A stretch of 64,000 nt of DNA from Devosia sp. 1566 (GTDB lineage Bacteria; Pseudomonadota; Alphaproteobacteria; Rhizobiales; Devosiaceae), in contig NZ_CP034767.1 in the NCBI RefSeq assembly GCF_004005995.1, positions 3,410,001-3,474,000 of the forward strand, written 5' to 3'. The translations under genes were made by a program, and so were the position numbers. The notes beneath the pieces are model-generated. The model made no database searches, was not told the DNA's origin, and saw only the letters and a program-made list of their open reading frames with translations. How positions within the stretch are numbered: the first letter of the stretch is position 1; every line of letters starts with the position of its first letter. Shown here piece by piece: positions 44,070-53,055 of this stretch.

Positions 44070-44194
44070 TATGCGCGTGCTGAATGGTAGCGCGCTCGCT
44101 TTCTCCTGTCACGCACCCGCGAAGTGCCAGCCTTCCGCCAAGCTTGATCGGCATCACCGACAGCTGCTTCTCTCCCGCTTGTGAATCCAAGCGG

Positions 44195-44220
44195 GGAACA
44201 GACGTTCCGCGCAACTCGTT
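44195..44220 (+). promoter_or_regulatory. EcfG-type (general stress sigma) promoter
   Basis: GGAAC (44195-44199) and CGTT (44217-44220) are separated by exactly 17 nt, matching the alphaproteobacterial EcfG consensus GGAAC-N16/17-CGTT. About 29 nt downstream is the ATG of the small DUF6894-like gene, with GAGG as ribosome site. Confidence 0.7.
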
Positions 44221-44248
44221 GGGGAGGAACGATAACGAGGTGGCCCAA

Positions 44249-44479
44249 ATGCCGAGGTTCTTTTTCAATCACCAGTCCGACCGCGGACCGCTCGACGTGG
44301 ATATCGACGGCATCAAGCTAGAGTCCCTCAATGCAGCGATCGAGGAGGCATCCTTTGCGGTCAAGGGGGCCGTTGCCTTGGCCGATGAGCCAACGCGGGG
44401 CGAGTTCCAGATTGAAGACGAAGGCCGGGTCGTTCTGGCCCGGGTCCCTTACGCGGTAGTGGATGACGAAGCAGACTAG
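44249..44479 (+). CDS. Small DUF6894-like protein
   Basis: 76 residues from ATG 44249, with GAGG at 8 nt. The start MPRFFFNHQSDRGPLDVDIDG and acidic C-terminus resemble the DUF6894 family of short, acidic proteins common in Rhizobiales, of unknown function. The frame is open upstream but without family sequence, and the EcfG-type promoter at 44195-44220 fits this start. Many DUF6894 genes are stress-linked by context; here the promoter supports that. No catalytic motif is visible. Confidence 0.75.
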   Translation: MPRFFFNHQSDRGPLDVDIDGIKLESLNAAIEEASFAVKGAVALADEPTRGEFQIEDEGRVVLARVPYAVVDDEAD

Positions 44480-44505
44480 GCGGTAACGAGCCTTTTTCCG
44501 CCAAG

Positions 44506-45735
44506 CTACTGGAAGCGGGTGATCGAGAACGGCTGCGGTGCCGAACTGGTGCCCTCCACCATCCCGGCAATCAAATTGGCCGTGACGGCGCTCAACGTCA
44601 AGCCCAGATGACCGTGGCCAAAAGCATAAAGTATGCGCGGATCCCCTGGATGGATGTCGATTACCGGCAGTGAATCGGGTGTGGAGGGCCGCCGGCCCAT
44701 CCATTCCTTGCCCCCTTCGGGCAGCGAAGGCACGTAGCGCCGCATCTTCTCGCGCATCGCCTCGGCGCGGGCAAAATTGGGCGAAGTCTCGGGCTTGGCC
44801 AGTTCCACCGCACCGCCCACGCGCAGCCCATCTACGAGGGGCACCGCCACAAAACCATGATCGGCAAAGCCCAGTGGCAATGCCAGGTTCCAATTCAGGT
44901 CCGTGAACGTCGTGTTATAGCCGCGCTCGTTCTCGAGCAGCACTTTGAGGCCCAAGCCGCGCACAAGATCGCGCGACCACACTCCGGCAGCAACAACCAC
45001 CCTGTCGAACACCTGCTCCTCGCCACCCTGCAGCATGACGCCAATGCCGGCCTCTCGCTGGGTCAGGGAAAGCACCCGGCCCTGCTGCAGTTGGCCGCGC
45101 CCACGAATAAAGTCCTGGAAGTGCCGCAGGACGCTCAGCGGGTTGGAGACCATCCAATAGCCAGGCTGGTGCACTGCGCCAAAGAACCTGCCCTCGAGCT
45201 GGGGCACCATGGCTCGGGCCTTTTGAGGAGTTATTGCCTCGAAGTCATAGCCAAGCGCAGCCCGCACCTGCCCGGCCTCGCGCACCGCGGCGTCCAAACT
45301 GGCATGGCTGTCGTGGAGCGAGATAAACCCGGTTTGCCGCAGGTGCCCTGCCAACCCGGCACTAGCAGCCAATTCTTGGTGATCCGCCAAGGCCGTTTGC
45401 ATCAGGCCCGTCAGAGCCTCGCGGGCGAGCGCACCGCGTTGTGGCGTCGAGGCCGCCAGAAAGGCGACCAACCAGGGCATCAATGCCGGGACATCCTGCC
45501 AGCGCAAGGTCAGTGGCCCCAGTGGATCCATCAGCCATTTGGGTACTGCGGTCAGCATGCCTGGGCTGGCTATCGGCGCAATTTCGGGCAGGGCAATCAG
45601 CGCCGCGTTTCCCGACGAGGCTGGCAAGCCCCCCGGTTCGGCATCAAACACCGTTACAGCATGTCCCTGGCCAATCAGTCGGGTCGCAATCGCCGCGCCA
45701 ACAATACCTGCGCCTACGACGCCGATCTTTTTCAT
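44506..45735 (-). CDS. FAD-dependent D-amino acid dehydrogenase (DadA-like), probable cis-4-hydroxy-D-proline dehydrogenase
   Basis: 409 residues. N-terminal FAD motif KKIGVVGAGIVGAAIATRLIGQGHAVTVFD, then substrate-domain and C-terminal FAD segments (VVVAAGVWSRDLVRGLG, LPVIDIHPGDPRILYAFGHGHLGLTLS). DadA/DAO-type flavoenzymes oxidise D-amino acids. Genes for DHDPS-like deaminase and proline-racemase-family enzymes nearby make cis-4-hydroxy-D-proline to pyrroline-4-hydroxy-2-carboxylate the likely reaction. It lies 20 nt after the GntR gene in the same direction, divergent from the catabolic genes. Confidence 0.82.
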   Translation of the reverse strand: MKKIGVVGAGIVGAAIATRLIGQGHAVTVFDAEPGGLPASSGNAALIALPEIAPIASPGMLTAVPKWLMDPLGPLTLRWQDVPALMPWLVAFLAASTPQRGALAREALTGLMQTALADHQELAASAGLAGHLRQTGFISLHDSHASLDAAVREAGQVRAALGYDFEAITPQKARAMVPQLEGRFFGAVHQPGYWMVSNPLSVLRHFQDFIRGRGQLQQGRVLSLTQREAGIGVMLQGGEEQVFDRVVVAAGVWSRDLVRGLGLKVLLENERGYNTTFTDLNWNLALPLGFADHGFVAVPLVDGLRVGGAVELAKPETSPNFARAEAMREKMRRYVPSLPEGGKEWMGRRPSTPDSLPVIDIHPGDPRILYAFGHGHLGLTLSAVTANLIAGMVEGTSSAPQPFSITRFQ

Positions 45736-45755
45736 CTTGCCCCTGCTCTTGAACG

Positions 45756-46475
45756 CTACAATGTGATTTTGGATACCGTTTCACGGTTGATGTAGCTTTG
45801 GATCTGCTTGACGATCTGTGCCGCGTGCTCGGCGGCCAAGGCATCCGCCCGATCGGCGTGGCCCGCTTCAATCGCCTCCACCATCAGGCTATGGGCTTCC
45901 ACATATTGCTGCGGCAGCTTGTCATCAAACGAGCGGTAATAGATGCGCAGGATGCGTCGGCCTTCATCGAGGAGGCGCGCAAAGAGATTGGTGAAATAGC
46001 TGTTGCCGCCCGCTTCGGCGATGGCGACATGGAAATCCCGATTGGACTGGATCATGGCCAGCGCGTCGCGACGCGCCACGGCTTGCGCATATTGGGCCTC
46101 GAACTTGCGTATCGTCTCGATCTGCTCGGGCGCGTGATGCACCGCCGCTGCCCGCGTCGTTACTCGATACATCAGCGTCAGCGCCTCGAAGTAAACCGGA
46201 AGCTGGGCGAAATCGATGGTGGCAACCACGGTGTTGCGATTGGGCAGTGTCTTGGCCAGCCCTTCCGCCACCAGGCGCACCAAGGCCTCGCGGATTGGCG
46301 TGCGCGACATCTGGAACTGCTCGGAAAGCGTCACCTCATCGAGCGGACTGCCGGGATCGAGGGTAAGGTCCAGGATGGACTGTCGCAGCGTTTGATAGAC
46401 TTTTTGCGCGCCCGACCCCCGGATACGACCGGGTTCGCCGGCAATCTTGGCCGTTTCGCTGGCTTTGGTTTTCAC
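45756..46475 (-). CDS. GntR-family regulator, FCD subfamily
   Basis: 239 residues from GTG 46475, which has GGGAG upstream; the open frame runs 93 nt further but with Cys/Arg-rich non-family residues. Winged HTH: VYQTLRQSILDLTLDPGSPLDEVTLSEQFQMSRTPIREALVRLVAEG in order; FCD ligand domain: FHVAIAEAGGNSYFTNLF and AHSLMVEAIEAGHADRADALAAEH with the metal-binding His positions. FCD regulators usually repress sugar-acid or amino-acid operons and are released by the inducer. Divergent from the hydroxyproline genes at 46748 and upstream of the dehydrogenase; probably controls both. Confidence 0.87.
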   Translation of the reverse strand: MKTKASETAKIAGEPGRIRGSGAQKVYQTLRQSILDLTLDPGSPLDEVTLSEQFQMSRTPIREALVRLVAEGLAKTLPNRNTVVATIDFAQLPVYFEALTLMYRVTTRAAAVHHAPEQIETIRKFEAQYAQAVARRDALAMIQSNRDFHVAIAEAGGNSYFTNLFARLLDEGRRILRIYYRSFDDKLPQQYVEAHSLMVEAIEAGHADRADALAAEHAAQIVKQIQSYINRETVSKITL

Positions 46476-46747
46476 GGCGCGGCTCCCGGCATTCGCGGCG
46501 CACAAGGGCCGGCAACAATCACGAACCGTTGTGCCGGCGTATTGCCCAACAAGGGGGCCGGCCAGCACGTCGACGATGATCAGCGATAGGCGAGCTTAGC
46601 GGAGATTGCGGTTCCGGTTCAACGCCGGAGAAGGCCCCTTGAGCAGCTTTGACTGTCGACAGATTGGATATAGCGCCGGTATGGTGTCAGGTGGCCGGAA
46701 CTGCAGATGCTCGGCCGGGTGGCTCAATCTGCAAAGGAAATCCTCCC

Positions 46748-47782
46748 ATGCGCTGGTCCAAGACCGTAACCCTTGTCGAAGCCCATGCGGAAGGGGAAGT
46801 TGGCCGCATCGTCACGGGCGGGGTTATCGATGTTCCAGGCGCCACCATTGCCGACAAGCTGCGCCATATCAACGATGTCGACGATAGCCTCCGGCGCTTC
46901 CTCGTTTTCGAGCCGCGCGCTTCGGCCCAGATGAGCACTTGTCTCATTTTTCCGCCAACACGTCCGGACGCTGATATCGCCTTCATGATTTTGCAGGGCG
47001 ACAAGGCTCATGCGATGTCGGGATCCAATAGTATTTGCCTCACCACCGTTCTGCTCGAGACCGGCATGCTGCCCATGGCCGAGCCCGAAACCATCGTGCG
47101 GATCGAGACGGCGTCGGGCCTCGTGACGGCGCGGGCCAGTTGCCGTAACGGCAAATGCGAACGGGTTACGCTCACCATGAACCCGTCCTATGCCCACCAG
47201 CTCGACGCCGTGGTCGATGTGGCGGGGTTCGGCAAGGTCAAGCTCGACATTGGCTATGGCGGGATTTTCTATGCGCTGATCGACCCGGCGCAACTCGGCC
47301 TCGAGATCAGGCCGGACCAGGCCAAGAAACTGGTGGAGGCGGGCAGCGCCATCCACCGCGCCGTCAATGCCCAGCTCGAGATTGCCCATCCCGAGATCGA
47401 GGCCATCAAGGGCATATCCTACACTATGTTCACCAGCTTCAACGAGGCGGGCGAACTCAAGGGCGCCACCATCATGCCACCTGGCCGGATCGACCGGTCA
47501 CCCTGCGGCACTGGCAATTCCGCCCGTCTTGCCGTCGCGGCAGCGCGGGGCCTGGCCAAGCCTGGCGACAGTTTTACCGCCCGATCCATCATCGATTCCA
47601 CCTTCGAGGTTACTTATGCCGGCGACACCACGGTGGCCGGCCGCCCGGCGGTGCAGCCCATTATCTCGGGCCGCGGCTGGATCCATGGCATCCACCAGAT
47701 CGGCGTTGATCCTAGCGACCCCTATCCACAGGGTTACTCGGTTGCCGACACCTGGGGTGATGCCTTCGACCTGATGAACTAA
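46748..47782 (+). CDS. Proline racemase family enzyme (hydroxyproline epimerase or dehydratase), copy 1
   Basis: 344 residues from ATG 46748, with AAAGGA upstream. The two active-site positions are visible: MSGSNSICLTT (Ser91 in place of the usual first Cys) and [11 protein letters not shown] (Cys253). Classical racemases and 4-hydroxyproline epimerases have Cys/Cys; trans-3-hydroxyproline dehydratases usually Cys/Thr. Ser/Cys members form their own group, for which epimerase and dehydratase activities have been reported. In this locus it probably acts on trans-4- or trans-3-hydroxy-L-proline; the exact reaction is not settled by sequence. Starts the operon with Ldh2- and DHDPS-like genes; a paralogue lies at 50154-51194. 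Confidence 0.85.
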   Translation: MRWSKTVTLVEAHAEGEVGRIVTGGVIDVPGATIADKLRHINDVDDSLRRFLVFEPRASAQMSTCLIFPPTRPDADIAFMILQGDKAHAMSGSNSICLTTVLLETGMLPMAEPETIVRIETASGLVTARASCRNGKCERVTLTMNPSYAHQLDAVVDVAGFGKVKLDIGYGGIFYALIDPAQLGLEIRPDQAKKLVEAGSAIHRAVNAQLEIAHPEIEAIKGISYTMFTSFNEAGELKGATIMPPGRIDRSPCGTGNSARLAVAAARGLAKPGDSFTARSIIDSTFEVTYAGDTTVAGRPAVQPIISGRGWIHGIHQIGVDPSDPYPQGYSVADTWGDAFDLMN

Positions 47783-47792
47783 GGGCATTGCT

Positions 47793-48806
47793 GTGACAGA
47801 AACGTCCACCCTGCGGCTTGACGAAGCCTTTGACCTCAGCGTTGCGGTGCTGGTCCGCAACGGCTTTGCCATCGATCACGCGACGGCGGTCGCCACCGTG
47901 GTTTGTGCGGGCCAGCGCGACGAGTGTCATTCGCATGGCCTTTATCGTCTGCTGGGCTGCGTCCGGTCCATCCGGGCGGGCAAGGTGGATGGCGTGGTGC
48001 AGCCTGAACTGTTCGACCATGCGCCCGGTATTGTGCGCGTCGATGCTAAAGGCGGCTATTCGCTGCTGGCCTTTGAGGCCGGCCGCACCATGCTGGTCAA
48101 CAAGGCGCGGCAGAATGGCATCGCGGCGCTGGTGATCAATCACTGCTACCACTTTTCGGCATTGTGGCCCGAAGTCGAGGCCTTGGCGGCGCAGGGTGTT
48201 GTCGCCATCGCCATGACCCCTAGCCACAACTGGGTTGCGCCATTTGGTGGCACCAAGCCCGTGTTTGGCACCAATCCGCTGGCTTTCGCCTGGCCGCGTC
48301 CGGGCAAAGATCCCTATGTGTTCGACTTCGCCACCTCCAGCGTGGCGCGGGGGGAAATCGAGCTGCATCGCCGCGCCGGCAAGCCAATCCCGCTCGATTG
48401 GGCCGTGGATGAGAGCGGGGCTCCGACCGACAGCGCAGAAAAGGCGCTTAGCGGCGCCATGACGACGTTTGGCGGCCACAAGGGCTCGGCGCTATCTACC
48501 ATGATCGAGTTGATTGCGGGGCCGTTGATCGGCGATCTCAGCAGTATCGAGTCCAAGCAATTCGATAACGGCGCTGGCGCAGCACCCTATCACGGCGAAC
48601 TGCTGCTTGCCTTCGACCCCAAGGTCTTCACCGGAGTGGAGGCGTCACGCCATGCCGAACGGGCCGAGATCATCTTCGATGCCATTATCGATCAAGGCGC
48701 GCGCTTGCCGTCGCAGCGGCGCTATGCTGCGCGGGCCCGTTCGCTTGCCAGCGGCGAGGTTGAAGTTCCCAGTGCCTTGCTCGCCGATATCCGCGCCCTG
48801 TTGTAG
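47793..48806 (+). CDS. Ldh2/malate dehydrogenase family reductase, probable pyrroline-2-carboxylate reductase
   Basis: 337 residues from GTG 47793. Features of the Ldh2 family: DECHSHGLYRLLGC near the N-terminus (substrate His), GYSLLAFEAG, HNWVAPFGGTKPVFGTNPLAFAWP, and FDFATSSVARGEIELHRRAGKP. Members reduce 2-keto or cyclic imino acids with NAD(P)H. Next to hydroxyproline genes, reduction of delta1-pyrroline-2-carboxylate (made by 3-hydroxyproline dehydratases) to L-proline is most likely. It is 10 nt after the proline-racemase-family gene. Cytosolic. Confidence 0.85.
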   Translation: MTETSTLRLDEAFDLSVAVLVRNGFAIDHATAVATVVCAGQRDECHSHGLYRLLGCVRSIRAGKVDGVVQPELFDHAPGIVRVDAKGGYSLLAFEAGRTMLVNKARQNGIAALVINHCYHFSALWPEVEALAAQGVVAIAMTPSHNWVAPFGGTKPVFGTNPLAFAWPRPGKDPYVFDFATSSVARGEIELHRRAGKPIPLDWAVDESGAPTDSAEKALSGAMTTFGGHKGSALSTMIELIAGPLIGDLSSIESKQFDNGAGAAPYHGELLLAFDPKVFTGVEASRHAERAEIIFDAIIDQGARLPSQRRYAARARSLASGEVEVPSALLADIRALL

Positions 48807-48906
48807 GCAGGCTTGCCCTGTCGACAAAAAGGATACAACGTGGCATGAATGGTAGGTGAACCGGGCAGGTGCGTTGACGCCTGCTCGTTTGCTGGACGAG
48901 GACACG

Positions 48907-49869
48907 ATGCAAACCGAAATTTTCACGGGCGTAATTCCCGCACTGATGACGCCGTGCAAGGCGGACCGTAGCCCCGATTTCGACGAACTGGTCCGCAAGG
49001 CCACCGAGCTCGTCGCTGCCGGCATGTCCGCCGTGGTGTATTGCGGCTCCATGGGCGATTGGCCCCTGCTCACCGATGCCCAGCGCATGGAAGGCGTGGC
49101 GCGCCTGGTCGCGGCGGGCCTGCCCGTGATTGTTGGCACCGGTGCAATCAACACGGCCTCAGCCGTCGCTTTGGCTACACACGCGCAACAGGTCGGCGCG
49201 GCTGGCTTGATGGTCATTCCCCGGGTGTTGTCGCGCGGCAATTCCCCCATCGCCCAGCGCCACCATTTCGAGGCTATCCTCGCCGCCGCACCAACTCTGC
49301 CAGCAGTAATCTATAACAGCCCCCATTACGGCTTCGAAACCAAGGCCGACCTGTTCAACGCCCTGCGCGCCAAGCACACCAACCTTGTCGGCTTCAAGGA
49401 ATTTGGTGGCCCCGCAGCCATGACCTATGCGGCCGAGCACATCACCAGTGGCGATGCCAATGTGGTGCTGATGGCCGGCGTCGATACCGGCGTTTACCAC
49501 GGCTATGTCAAAGCGGGCGCCACCGGCACCATCACCGGCATCGGCAATGCCCTGCCCCGGGAGATCCTGCATCTGGTGGCCCTGTCGAAGGCCGCCGCGG
49601 GCGGCGATCCCGATGCCCGCCTCCGTGCACGGGAATTGGGCGAGGCGCTGGAAATCCTCTCCTCCTGGGATGAAGGCACCGATCTGGTGCTCTACTACAA
49701 GTTCATGCTCGAGCTGCAGGGGGAGGACGCCTACAAGCTCCACTTCAACTCCACCGACGAGCTTTCACCCAGCCAACGCGCCTGGGCCGAACGGCAATTC
49801 AACCAGTTCAAGGCCTGGTATGCCCAGTGGAGCACCCTGCCCGGCGCCGTGCAGAACTACACGCGCTGA
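48907..49869 (+). CDS. DHDPS/NAL-family enzyme, probable pyrroline-4-hydroxy-2-carboxylate deaminase
   Basis: 320 residues from ATG 48907, with GAGG 5 nt upstream. TIM-barrel features: GVIPALMTPCKADRSPDFD, GSMGDWPLLT (the GxxGE-like carboxylate loop), the catalytic Tyr in VIYNSPHYG (Y136) and Schiff-base Lys in VGFKEFGG (K164). In hydroxyproline clusters this family (LhpC/HypD) deaminates pyrroline-4-hydroxy-2-carboxylate to 2-oxoglutarate semialdehyde and ammonia. About 100 nt from the preceding gene, and followed by a strong terminator. Cytosolic. Confidence 0.86.
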   Translation: MQTEIFTGVIPALMTPCKADRSPDFDELVRKATELVAAGMSAVVYCGSMGDWPLLTDAQRMEGVARLVAAGLPVIVGTGAINTASAVALATHAQQVGAAGLMVIPRVLSRGNSPIAQRHHFEAILAAAPTLPAVIYNSPHYGFETKADLFNALRAKHTNLVGFKEFGGPAAMTYAAEHITSGDANVVLMAGVDTGVYHGYVKAGATGTITGIGNALPREILHLVALSKAAAGGDPDARLRARELGEALEILSSWDEGTDLVLYYKFMLELQGEDAYKLHFNSTDELSPSQRAWAERQFNQFKAWYAQWSTLPGAVQNYTR

Positions 49870-49888
49870 GGCGCTCACCACAACGAGC

Positions 49889-49920
49889 AAGGCTCCCCAA
49901 TGGGGAGCCTTCTTGTTTTT
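49889..49920 (+). terminator. Rho-independent terminator
   Basis: AAGGCTCCCC pairs perfectly with GGGGAGCCTT across loop AAT (10-bp stem), followed by CTTGTTTTT. It closes the plus-strand hydroxyproline operon, 19 nt after the deaminase stop. Confidence 0.9.
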
Positions 49921-49962
49921 GGCCCGATACGACGCGCCGGGGGGCGGTGCTCTAAATGCCTA

Positions 49963-50151
49963 TCAGGCGGGCTTGTCCAGCAATTCGCCGGCGACTGCCC
50001 AGTTCTGTCGCGCCACATCATCAAAGACGATCCAGACACTCTCCCGCTTGGCCCCGGCATGCTCCACGACGGCATCGGTGATGGCCCGCGCCAAAGCAGC
50101 CTTCTGCTCGGGCGTGCGCCCTTCGTTCATTTCGATCTTGATGTAAGGCAT
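49963..50151 (-). CDS. 4-oxalocrotonate tautomerase-family small enzyme
   Basis: 62 residues, the standard size for 4-OT subunits. After removal of Met the N-terminal Pro of MPYIKIEMNEGRTPEQK is the catalytic base; other family marks are ARAITDAVVEHAGAKRESVWIVFDD (in order) and NWAVAGELL. 4-OT enzymes interconvert enol/keto or imine/enamine tautomers and act as hexamers. It starts 3 nt after the proline-racemase-family gene, so it could tautomerise an enamine product of hydroxyproline dehydration; this role is inferred. Confidence 0.85.
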   Translation of the reverse strand: MPYIKIEMNEGRTPEQKAALARAITDAVVEHAGAKRESVWIVFDDVARQNWAVAGELLDKPA

Positions 50152-50153
50152 GC

Positions 50154-51194
50154 TTAGAAACGGCCCTCCACTGGCCAGGTATCCGAAAGGCGATAGCCGG
50201 TTGGATAGGGATCGGCGGGATCCAGCATGTGCTGGTGCGTGCCGGTGATCCAGGCGCTGCCGGCGATGATGGGCACGATGGCCTTGCGATCGCCCAGCAT
50301 GGTTTCGCTGTCGATACGGCAATCAAAGCGCGAGCCGATAATGGACCGGCCGATAAACGCCTCGCCCACCTTGATTTGCCCCTTGGCATGCAGCACCGCC
50401 ATGCGCGCCGAACAGCCAGTGCCACAGGGGGAACGGTCAATCTTGCCCGGGCGGATGGCCACGGCGTTGGCGGCAGTCAGCACGCCGTTTTCGTCCCGGG
50501 TTACGGGCGCGGCGATCTGGCAAAAGGAAAAGTGGCTCCATTCGGCATGTAGCGGGTGCTGGAACCCCAATTGTTCATTAGCGGCCTTGGTGATCTTCAT
50601 GCCCATCAACGCAATGTCGCGCGCCTCATCAGGCGCAATGGCGAAGCCCAGGGCTTTGCTGTCGACGATCACGAAACTGTCCCCGCCATAGGCGGTATCG
50701 ACGGTGAGCGTTCCCACGCCTTCGACTTCCAGGGTGGCGTCGAGTTTGTCGGCAAAGGAGGGGTGGTTCTTGATGGCGACCCGTTCCGCCTTGCCGTTGC
50801 GGCACTGGGCGACGACCTCGATCAACCCGCCCGGTGCTTCGAGCACCATGCGCGTTTCCGGCTCCGTCATCGGGATAATGCCCGCATCGAGCAAGACGGT
50901 CGAAACGCACATGGAATTGGAACCCGACATGGGCGGGGTATCCTGCGGCTCCATGATGATCCAGCCCATCTGCGCTTTTGGGTTCTTGGGGGGCACCAGC
51001 ACATTGACGTGCCGGAACACCCCGCCCCGTGGCTCCTGCAGCATGAAATTGCGCAGCGTTTCGTCGGTAGCAAGGAATGTGCGCTGCTCCCAGATCGTGT
51101 CACCCGGCGGTGGCAACACGCCGCCGGTTATCACATCGCCCACTTCCCCCTCGGCATGACAGGAGACCGTCTGGATGATCTTGCTGGTGCGCAT
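50154..51194 (-). CDS. Proline racemase family enzyme (hydroxyproline epimerase or dehydratase), copy 2
   Basis: 346 residues from ATG 51194, which shares one base with the upstream stop (TGATG). Catalytic positions: [14 protein letters not shown] (Ser90) and [13 protein letters not shown] (Cys257). Like copy 1 it is of the Ser/Cys type but differs widely elsewhere, for example in an insertion around [16 protein letters not shown]. Two family members with the same active-site pair in one locus probably split the work between 4- and 3-hydroxyproline stereoisomers. Operon partners are the enolase-superfamily dehydratase, the tautomerase and an amino-acid ABC importer. Confidence 0.85.
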   Translation of the reverse strand: MRTSKIIQTVSCHAEGEVGDVITGGVLPPPGDTIWEQRTFLATDETLRNFMLQEPRGGVFRHVNVLVPPKNPKAQMGWIIMEPQDTPPMSGSNSMCVSTVLLDAGIIPMTEPETRMVLEAPGGLIEVVAQCRNGKAERVAIKNHPSFADKLDATLEVEGVGTLTVDTAYGGDSFVIVDSKALGFAIAPDEARDIALMGMKITKAANEQLGFQHPLHAEWSHFSFCQIAAPVTRDENGVLTAANAVAIRPGKIDRSPCGTGCSARMAVLHAKGQIKVGEAFIGRSIIGSRFDCRIDSETMLGDRKAIVPIIAGSAWITGTHQHMLDPADPYPTGYRLSDTWPVEGRF

Positions 51195-52306
51195 CAGGCA
51201 GCCTTTCCGATCACCAGCACCGGCTCGCCCAACACGTCGAACTTGGGCGTAACGCCGAGACCAGGCTCGTTGGACGCCGACATATTGCCGTTGACGCGCT
51301 GCGGCGCACCATCGGCGATAAACACGGTGCCGTAGGAATTGAAATCGGTGGCCGACAGGTAGAACTTTTCGGGCGTGGAGCAGGCCAGATGCGCGATGGC
51401 GGCGGTGACAATGTCGCCGCCCCAAGTATCCTCGATGGTCATCGGAATGCCCGAGGCGACGCACAGGTCGCGCATCAGCTTGGCCTTAGTGAGCCCGCCG
51501 ACCTTGGATATCTTGAGGTTGATCGCGTCCATCGCGTCTTCGGCAATGCCCTTGAGCAGGGTATCGGCCCCACCGATCACTTCGTCGAGCACGAAAGGCA
51601 GGCTGGTGCGCCGACGGATGGAGACGCTTTCCTCATAGCTCATGCAGGGCTGCTCGATGTAAACATCGAGGTCTCGGACAGCATTTACGACGCGAGCGGC
51701 ATCGGCCATGGTCCAGCCGGTATTGGCATCGCATACCAGAATGTCGGTGGGCTTGAGGATGTCGCGGCAGGCGCGAATGCGCTCGATATCGTCATTGGCA
51801 TTGCCGCCGACCTTGAGCTGGAACTTGGTATAGCCCTCGGCGCGGTAGCCATCGATCTTGCGGGCCATGGCCTCGGGATCTTCCTGCGAGATGGCGCGGT
51901 AAAGGGCGACTTCCTCCTGCTCAAGACCGCCGAGCAATTTATAAACGGGAAGCCCCGCGACCTTGCCCAGAATATCCCAGCAGGCAATGTCGATGGGCGC
52001 CTTGGCATAGGGGTGTCCGCGCAGCACCGCATCCATCTGGCGATTAAGTGGCCCCAGATCGGTCGGGTCCATGCCAATGAGCTTGGGCCCGATTTCGCTG
52101 ATGCCGGCGCGCACGCCCGCAGCATAACTCGGCAAATAGGCTGAGCCCAGGGGGCAGCATTCAGCATAGCCGGTGATGCCGGCATCGGTCTCCACCGCCA
52201 CGACTGTGGAGTCGAACACCTCCATGAAATTGCCGCCCGACCAGCTATAGCGACCTTCCTTGAGTGGCAGATCAACCTGCCACGTTTTGATAGCGGTAAT
52301 TTTCAT
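51194..52306 (-). CDS. Enolase-superfamily (MLE subgroup) enzyme, probable cis-3-hydroxy-L-proline dehydratase
   Basis: 370 residues. Metal ligands D193 (VCDANTGW), E218 (IEQP) and D241 (VLDE) are in place; candidate catalytic lysines are K165 in KFQLKVGG and K265 in [10 protein letters not shown], on opposite sides of the barrel. N-terminal capping domain opens [15 protein letters not shown] with a Trp/Gly loop near RYSWSGG. Related enzymes are cis-3-hydroxy-L-proline dehydratase and hydroxyproline-betaine epimerase. Given the proline-racemase-family partners and Ldh2-type reductase, dehydration of cis-3-hydroxy-L-proline to pyrroline-2-carboxylate is preferred. Confidence 0.82.
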   Translation of the reverse strand: MKITAIKTWQVDLPLKEGRYSWSGGNFMEVFDSTVVAVETDAGITGYAECCPLGSAYLPSYAAGVRAGISEIGPKLIGMDPTDLGPLNRQMDAVLRGHPYAKAPIDIACWDILGKVAGLPVYKLLGGLEQEEVALYRAISQEDPEAMARKIDGYRAEGYTKFQLKVGGNANDDIERIRACRDILKPTDILVCDANTGWTMADAARVVNAVRDLDVYIEQPCMSYEESVSIRRRTSLPFVLDEVIGGADTLLKGIAEDAMDAINLKISKVGGLTKAKLMRDLCVASGIPMTIEDTWGGDIVTAAIAHLACSTPEKFYLSATDFNSYGTVFIADGAPQRVNGNMSASNEPGLGVTPKFDVLGEPVLVIGKAA

Positions 52307-52332
52307 CTGGATCGCCCTGCTGGTGAGTTCGG

Positions 52333-53055
52333 CTAAAGCACCGAAGCTAGGAATTCTCTGGTTTCCGGACGCTGGGGATCGCCGAAAATCTGCTCGGGCG
52401 TCCCGATCTCATGCACCTTGCCGGACTTGAAAAAGGCGACACGGTCGGAGACTTCGCGAGCAAAGGCCATTTCATGGGTGACGAGGATCATCGTCATGCC
52501 TTCCTTGGCGAGCAGACGCATGGTGTCGAGCACCTCACCCACCAGTTGCGGATCAAGGGCGGATGTGACCTCGTCGAACAACATGTATTGCGGGCTCATC
52601 GCCAGGGCGCGCGCGATGGCCATGCGCTGCTGCTGCCCGCCGGAAAGCTTGCCGGGATAGGCGTCGAGCTTGTCCCCAAGCCCCACATGCTCAAGTTGCT
52701 GACGACCGATCGCCTCGGCCTCGGCGCGGCTCTTGCCCAGCACTTTGCGGGGGGCCAGTGTGACGTTTTCCAGTACGGTGAGGTGGGGAAAGGCGTTCCA
52801 CTGCTGAAAAACGATGCCGATCTTGGTGCGCAGCTTGTTGAGGTCGGTCCCCTTGGCATGCACGTCCACGCCATCGACGCTGATCTTGCCACCCTGGATC
52901 GCCTCGAGGCCATTGATGCACATCAGCAGTGTCGACTTGCCCGATCCGGAGCCACCGATGATCGACACCACCTCGCCCTTGGACACGCTCAGGCTCACGT
53001 CATCCAGGACCCGCAGCTCGTTGTAGGATTTCTGGACGTTCTCGATCTCAATCAT
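52333..53055 (-). CDS. Polar amino acid ABC importer ATPase (GlnQ/HisP type)
   Basis: 240 residues, typical for the PAAT group. Walker [11 protein letters not shown]-loop [17 protein letters not shown], signature [12 protein letters not shown], Walker [12 protein letters not shown] (Val replacing the usual Pro after DE, as in several group members), switch His LVTHEMAFA. The gene overlaps the permease before it by 8 nt and precedes the enolase-superfamily gene by 26 nt, so import and catabolism of hydroxyproline share a transcript. Confidence 0.9.
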   Translation of the reverse strand: MIEIENVQKSYNELRVLDDVSLSVSKGEVVSIIGGSGSGKSTLLMCINGLEAIQGGKISVDGVDVHAKGTDLNKLRTKIGIVFQQWNAFPHLTVLENVTLAPRKVLGKSRAEAEAIGRQQLEHVGLGDKLDAYPGKLSGGQQQRMAIARALAMSPQYMLFDEVTSALDPQLVGEVLDTMRLLAKEGMTMILVTHEMAFAREVSDRVAFFKSGKVHEIGTPEQIFGDPQRPETREFLASVL

